The position numbers and the translations under genes were made by a program. Under the pieces are notes generated by a model. The model worked only from the letters and a program-made list of their open reading frames with translations, had not been told where the DNA came from and searched no databases. Of a stretch of DNA of 64,000 bases, positions 59,011 through 64,000 are shown in pieces (the stretch's first letter is position 1; each line of letters begins with the position of its first letter). The stretch covers positions 372,001 to 436,000 of the forward strand of contig JACGCK010000007.1 of assembly GCA_014925825.1 (NCBI GenBank), in the 5' to 3' direction. This stretch comes from Pholiota molesta. Lineage: Eukaryota > Basidiomycota > Agaricomycetes > Agaricales > Strophariaceae.

Positions 59011-62000
59011 TTAGTATCCTTCGGGTGGAACTGGAGTGGGCTCAATGTTCCAGTAGCTCTCGGCGTACTCGTTGATGGCGCGATCGGAACTGAACTTGCC
59101 CATCTAGAACGTTTTCAACAGGTCAGTATCTTTATGCTCCGCGGTGTACAATTATTTGCATTACCTTGGCGGTCGTTCGAATTGACTTCTTGATCCATTC
59201 CTCCTTGTCAAGATAAGCCTCATCGACCATGTCGAGAGCAGTAATGTCTATATATGATCCTTCAGATTGGACAAAAAAGCAGAGAATAATGAAGCGACGA
59301 ACATGAATCGAAATCGTCGGTGAGGAGGTAGTAATCGGATTGTCGGATTGTGTTCAAGAGCCTACACGATGTAATTCAGTACTTGATTCAAGTTGAAAGA
59401 CGACTATATGGCACTTACGGCTCATAAACCCCGCCATCGCCGAAGACTCCAGCAGATATTTGGTTAAGAACATTAGCCAGCGCTGGGCATTTTTGTTCAA
59501 TCGGGATGGGGTGGTAGAGATGTTGGTAGCGAAGGTCCTCGACAGCACTGTTGAATCAGGATGTGAGTAGAGACTGTCATCAGAGAAGTTGTATTCATAC
59601 GGAGTCAAGTGTCCGAAGAAGACTGCGATATATTCATTAGCAATCTCTCTTCGTGATATTTCAATATGCAAGCGAGCTTACAAACGTTGTTCTCTCCGAC
59701 CTGAAATATACTTTGTCAGAACGTGTCATGAACAAGACAAACATGTACGAACCTCTTCGGCAATTTCAATGTTCGCGCCATCTCGGAGGAAATCAAATCT
59801 AATTCATGCATCAGACAAAAAATTCGACGTACCAACGGTTCCAAGCAATAAGCCTCCATTCAAGCAGAATTTCATATTCGATGTTCCTGAGGCCTCAGTT
59901 CCAGCAGTCGAGATGTGCTGGCTGATATCAGAAGCAGGAATTAAGACTTCGGCCAAGGAGACAGAATAATCGGGGAGGAAGTAGAGCTGCAAGTAGTCTT
60001 TTGTGTCTGGGTCCGCATTGATCACCCGCGCGACGTTGACGATAAGGCGAATTGTCTATAAAATGGGAAATTAAAGCTGTTCAGATGTAAAGTAAAGTAA
60101 GTGCATACCAGCTTAGCGATATAATCTATCATATGCATTTATTAGAACTGAGAGCATGTGGAGATTAGAAGACGGAACTTACAAGCAGGAGCAGCCTTGC
60201 CAGCGAAAAAGACGACACGACGGTTAACCTTCGCTTTTTCGGCCGGAGTCATCTTCTTCAGTGCGAAGTATCTCTACAGAAAGGTTAAGCGTTACGGACA
60301 TATGGAACGATGGTTCTACATACATGAATGACGCCGAGGATGTTCAAGCTTTGACGCTAGCAATACACATGTGAGTGCTCTTTTACGAATTTTGGCAGTG
60401 ACTGAAAATACCTTATATTCATGGATACGCTAAAAGTGAAGACGTGCATGAGCTCGACAAGCCAACACTGAAACGAACGAAGTCTAAAGTACCTTGATTT
60501 GCACATCAAACATCGCATCAGTACGAATGATGAGCCCAAGGGTAGTCTGCACGTAGTGGGCTAGGCGTTCCTTGTTACGCTGCTTGATAGCGGCCCATTT
60601 GGCGCGGAAAGCCTTGTCCTCCGCAAAAGGAAGGAGGCCTTCCAATTTCGTAAGGTCTTTCAACCAAACAGGTTTCTCAAGCTTCAATGTGTTCGTGATC
60701 AAAGTACTTAATTCTGGATTGCACTTAAAAAAGAGAGTAAGGACCCAGTCGATATAAATTTGAAAATCCTCTTACCTGATCGAGCCAGCGACGAGGAGTG
60801 ACTAATCGGAAAATGGATTAACGCCTTAAAACACCCCACTAGATAATTTTTATGACTTACTGCCGTTGGTAACATTGCCGAACCTGACAAAACATATGAG
60901 AATTCATCTACAGAATGAATTCGGACGCCAAAATGCTTACTTGCTGACACCCTCGAACTCGACGAAGTCTTTAAGAATAGTAGTCTGAACGAGCTCGCTG
61001 TGCAACTCTGCAACACCATTGACCTTGCGGCTTCCTATGAGTAACATTATCAGCATAACTCAAAATTATCACTCGGATCAAAACCTTACCAATACAAGCT
61101 AGATGCGCCATTCGGACTTGCTTAGGCATACCCTCTATCAAAGTATATGAGTTAGATCCGATGCAATCTTGAAGGTGTTAAATAAGTTTACCCTCGATTA
61201 ACGACATCCTGGCCAACCTCTCGCGATCGCCTGGGAATTTCTTTTCAACGGCTGAAGAGAAAGTTGATTATACGACCGTTCCATACAACATTAAATGAGC
61301 TTGCCTTGAAGGAAGAATCTATTACGATTGATAGTTGAATCAGTATCAGGTCGATCAAATCGAATTAAACTAACAGATTCTGCAATTGCTATATCAGTAA
61401 CTTGATTTCAGCTAACAAATTGAATCACGTACGATATCGTAGATAATTTGCATATGTCTAAGAAAAAGATTTCAGCACGCCTGGCCGATGAGTAGAATAG
61501 AATGAGCAAACCAACCTTGGGAGAACATGTTCCATCAAAGGAACAGGCCATTTTTCAAGAGCTTCCTAAATACCATCATCGATCATCAGCTTGTAAAAGA
61601 TATAACAAGCAAAATATGCACGCACGGGCAGCACAGTGTGGTTAGTGTAGAAGAAGGTATTGGTGACAATTCCCCAGGCGTTGTCCCAACGGAGATCCTC
61701 GTCGTCGATTAGTATGCGCATTAATTCAGGAATGGCGAGAGTTGGATGGGTCTAAATCTCGTGTCACATGTGCGTATGCGTTATGATATAAAAAATCCTA
61801 CATCGTTAAGTTGAATAGCAACAACTGGAGAGAATCGAAGTCAATCAGGGTAAAAGAAGGAATTAACTCGATGAAAACCTATGAAAACATACAGTCAGGG
61901 AATTCTTGGATGGATCTTCCGAGATTCTTGAAACGACGAAGGATATCTGCCAGACTGGCGGCGGTCCAAAAGCTGCATAACCAAAGATTTGAATAGGTAT

Positions 62001-63549
62001 AAAAGAGAAATAATGCATACAAACGCTCACTATTGTTGTTTCAATCGTAGCTCTTTACCAACTACAATGGCATTTCAGCATTACTTCGCGTGCTAACATT
62101 GAATGAAACCTACAGGATCTGTTGAAATTTCAGATTAGAAAAAGCTCATTCGAAAACGAATTAAAATGCGACATACGTGTGATCGTTCGGATACAAAACA
62201 GAAGTAATGGCCGACGCGCTGTTCGACGCTTCAATGGCACCCTCATAGTTTCCAGCTAAAACATAGAAAAATGAGACTATTTCCAAGACGATTACGAAAA
62301 AATTTCATACCATTGAACGAATTCAAATCAAATCCTCGCTTGGGCTTGCTTTCCCAGAGCCTCAGGTTGTTCGTAGTGGGCGTACTATATCCAGGGATCA
62401 TGACGTCATAAGCAACAGCGAGCACCTCTTGGCCCCCCTGCCACACGGCGCGAGGAGTGCCGTCGTTCAGCCTGTCCGCGTGTCCGTAGAACCTGACATC
62501 GTAAGTAACGTCAAGACGCGGGAGCTCCCATGGGTTCTGGTTATCCAGCCACGGATCAGGCGCCTGATGAGATGTTAATAATGGATAAGATATGATTGAA
62601 AGGTGCAGGCAAACCGACCTCGAGCTGCTCTCCCTCTGGAGAGATAAATTGTTGGAAGATACCGTACTTGTATCTCAATCCGTATCCCCACACTGGGAGT
62701 TCCTGTGAGGCTGAAGAATCGAGGTAGCAGGCAGCGAGACGTCCCAGACCACCATTTCCCAATGCTGCATCACGTTCTTGTTCGAGGATGTCTTCCATGC
62801 TGAATCCAAGTTTCTCAACGCCCTCTCTGAACTTGTCTTTTAAACCGAGGTTCAACAACTTTAAATAACATTTAGCAAGGCTTTCTTGAGAGCTTCCGAA
62901 TGATTTACCGCGTTATCAAGCGTGCGACCCATCAAGAACTCCAGAGAAAGATAGTATGCGCGCTTCGGGGCTTTGCGGGTATATGTAAGCTGGGTATTGT
63001 TCCAATTCACCTAAAACAGGGAGATAAGTAGTTGCATGCAGATCTAATAATGTCGTTCGTACCAAGAGGTCATCTCGGGCAGATAACGCGGCTGCTTGGT
63101 AGGCACCGAGATCGTCTAGACAAGCGGAAATGGATGAGTTGCTAAAGCCCCTAGATCAGACATGACGCGCGTAAATCATACCCAGATTGTACGCCTGACG
63201 CGCCAGAGATGTCTGAACATGGCCTACGAAGTTCCTGGTGACATCTTGGACGTCTATGTTGTTGAATGTGAGGACCAAGCAGCACAATGAGCAACCGAAT
63301 TCGAACACATACCCTTATCAACGGTCTTCTGGCCGTCCTTCCAAGTCTTCTCGTCACCACGCGGCCATTTATCCTTTCCTGACGCGTCTTTCTCTGGGAG
63401 ATATCCTATATATCAAGGATATGGATCGGCTGGGGTCAGAAATACATCATCATTTGCGTGCGATCGTAGCAATCACCTGTAAGTGTACGAGCATGGCGAC
63501 GCGGACGCGCTGGCTTTCCGATGCTCTTGGGATCGATAGTAGAAGTCAT
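59011..63549 (-). CDS. GPH1: Glycogen phosphorylase
   Basis: Cytosolic PLP enzyme releasing glucose-1-phosphate from glycogen. Highly split gene (about 20 introns). Starts [19 protein letters not shown] at 63549. Core motifs in order: [152 protein letters not shown] sequence and [18 protein letters not shown] with the PLP lysine. Ends PVPPEGY. The N-terminus is short and contains basic residues but no clear phosphorylation site as in yeast. A TATA element lies about 85 bp upstream. Confidence 0.95.
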
Positions 63550-64000
63550 CGCGGGCTACGACGGCGACGACAAGAAGACTAGAATGATGAAGGGGAGAGA
63601 AGGAAACGGACAGCATGGCAGGCGGGGGCCTTTATATGATCATGAGCATCGTCTAGGCTTCGCAGAACAAGACGTCATTTCACTTGAAAGCTCCCAAATG
63701 GGAAATATTTCGCCCAAAATCCGGGCCGTGCGAGCATTTCCCACTCAAATCGCCTTCTTTGGTCGAGGATTTTGTCCCAATTAGCAAGCCTAAACATACT
63801 TCGAAGTTCGCCAGCAGGGCAGATCAATGGCAGGTAAGTAAAGGATGAGCTGGACATCGGATCCGCGTAGTGCGAGGTCCAGGTAGGGCCGAGTTTCCCG
63901 TATCGTATTAAGATAGACTGGCAAAATTACAAAGCTCCTCTATGCGCTCGTTAGACGTCCAAATCAGTAGGCCTAAGCGTACGACCGAATGATTGTCTTG
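63550..64000. other. Upstream region of glycogen phosphorylase
   Basis: No gene seen up to the window edge. The minus strand carries CATATAAAGG at about 63629-63638, a good TATA box for the gene. Confidence 0.5.
63631..63637 (-). promoter_or_regulatory. TATA box of glycogen phosphorylase
   Basis: ATATAAA on the minus strand about 85 bp upstream of the ATG at 63549. Confidence 0.55.

Overview
The window looks like nuclear DNA of a filamentous basidiomycete, most likely an Agaricomycete. The evidence is short introns (about 45-90 nt) in almost every gene, microexons, a class I hydrophobin, a Msb1/Mug8-type polarity protein, a double-telobox Myb protein, and several small membrane and repeat families of the kind expanded in mushroom-forming fungi. 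No rRNA, tRNA, CRISPR array or intact transposon was found.

Layout. 1-1591 (-): 5' part of an MFS transporter. 2283-3209 (-): prefoldin subunit 3, divergent from 3356-6304 (+), the rRNA-processing protein MRD1. 6652-10951 (+): two tandem paralogous genes, each encoding two copies of one unnamed domain. 11668-15349 (-): a large Tay1/Teb1-like double-Myb protein. 15.4-19.6 kb: gene-poor, with a decayed copy of the two-domain family at 18.4-18.8 kb. 19637-20261 (-): small single-pass membrane protein. 22282-27234 (+): one deleted and two intact tandem copies of a 12-TM protein built from three 4-TM repeats. 27500-28108 (-): FMP46-like redox protein, divergent from 28522-29699 (+), a rhodanese fusion. 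30533-32577 (-): ESCRT-II subunit Vps36. About 33.1-34.8 kb (+): single-pass membrane glycoprotein. 37553-38052 (-): SRP9, divergent from 38273-39894 (+), a 2-oxodicarboxylate carrier. 40940-41459 (+): hydrophobin. 42348-42872 (+): another small single-pass protein. 43941-45447 (-): cupredoxin-like membrane protein. 47484-58388 (+): a giant (about 3,457 aa) Msb1-like protein with a PEVK-like repeat tail. 59011-63549 (-): glycogen phosphorylase.

Conserved housekeeping genes (MRD1, PFD3, Vps36, SRP9, ODC, GPH1) alternate with clusters of fast-evolving tandem families at 6.6-10.9 kb and 22.3-27.2 kb, and with gene-poor stretches holding decayed copies. Several neighbours are divergent pairs with short shared upstream regions (PFD3/MRD1 146 bp, SRP9/ODC 220 bp, FMP46/rhodanese 413 bp).

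Quality caution. Three genes (MRD1, the Myb protein and the 33-34.8 kb membrane protein) need single-base corrections, nine in all. Every one is a missing base, and those in the first two genes lie in GC-rich coding sequence. Adding the bases back makes the MRD1 and Myb coding lengths exact multiples of three, so these are probably consensus errors rather than mutations. The most notable items are the PEVK-like Msb1 giant, the two tandem repeat-protein families, and 5-nt and 7-nt microexons at homologous positions in the mitochondrial carrier.
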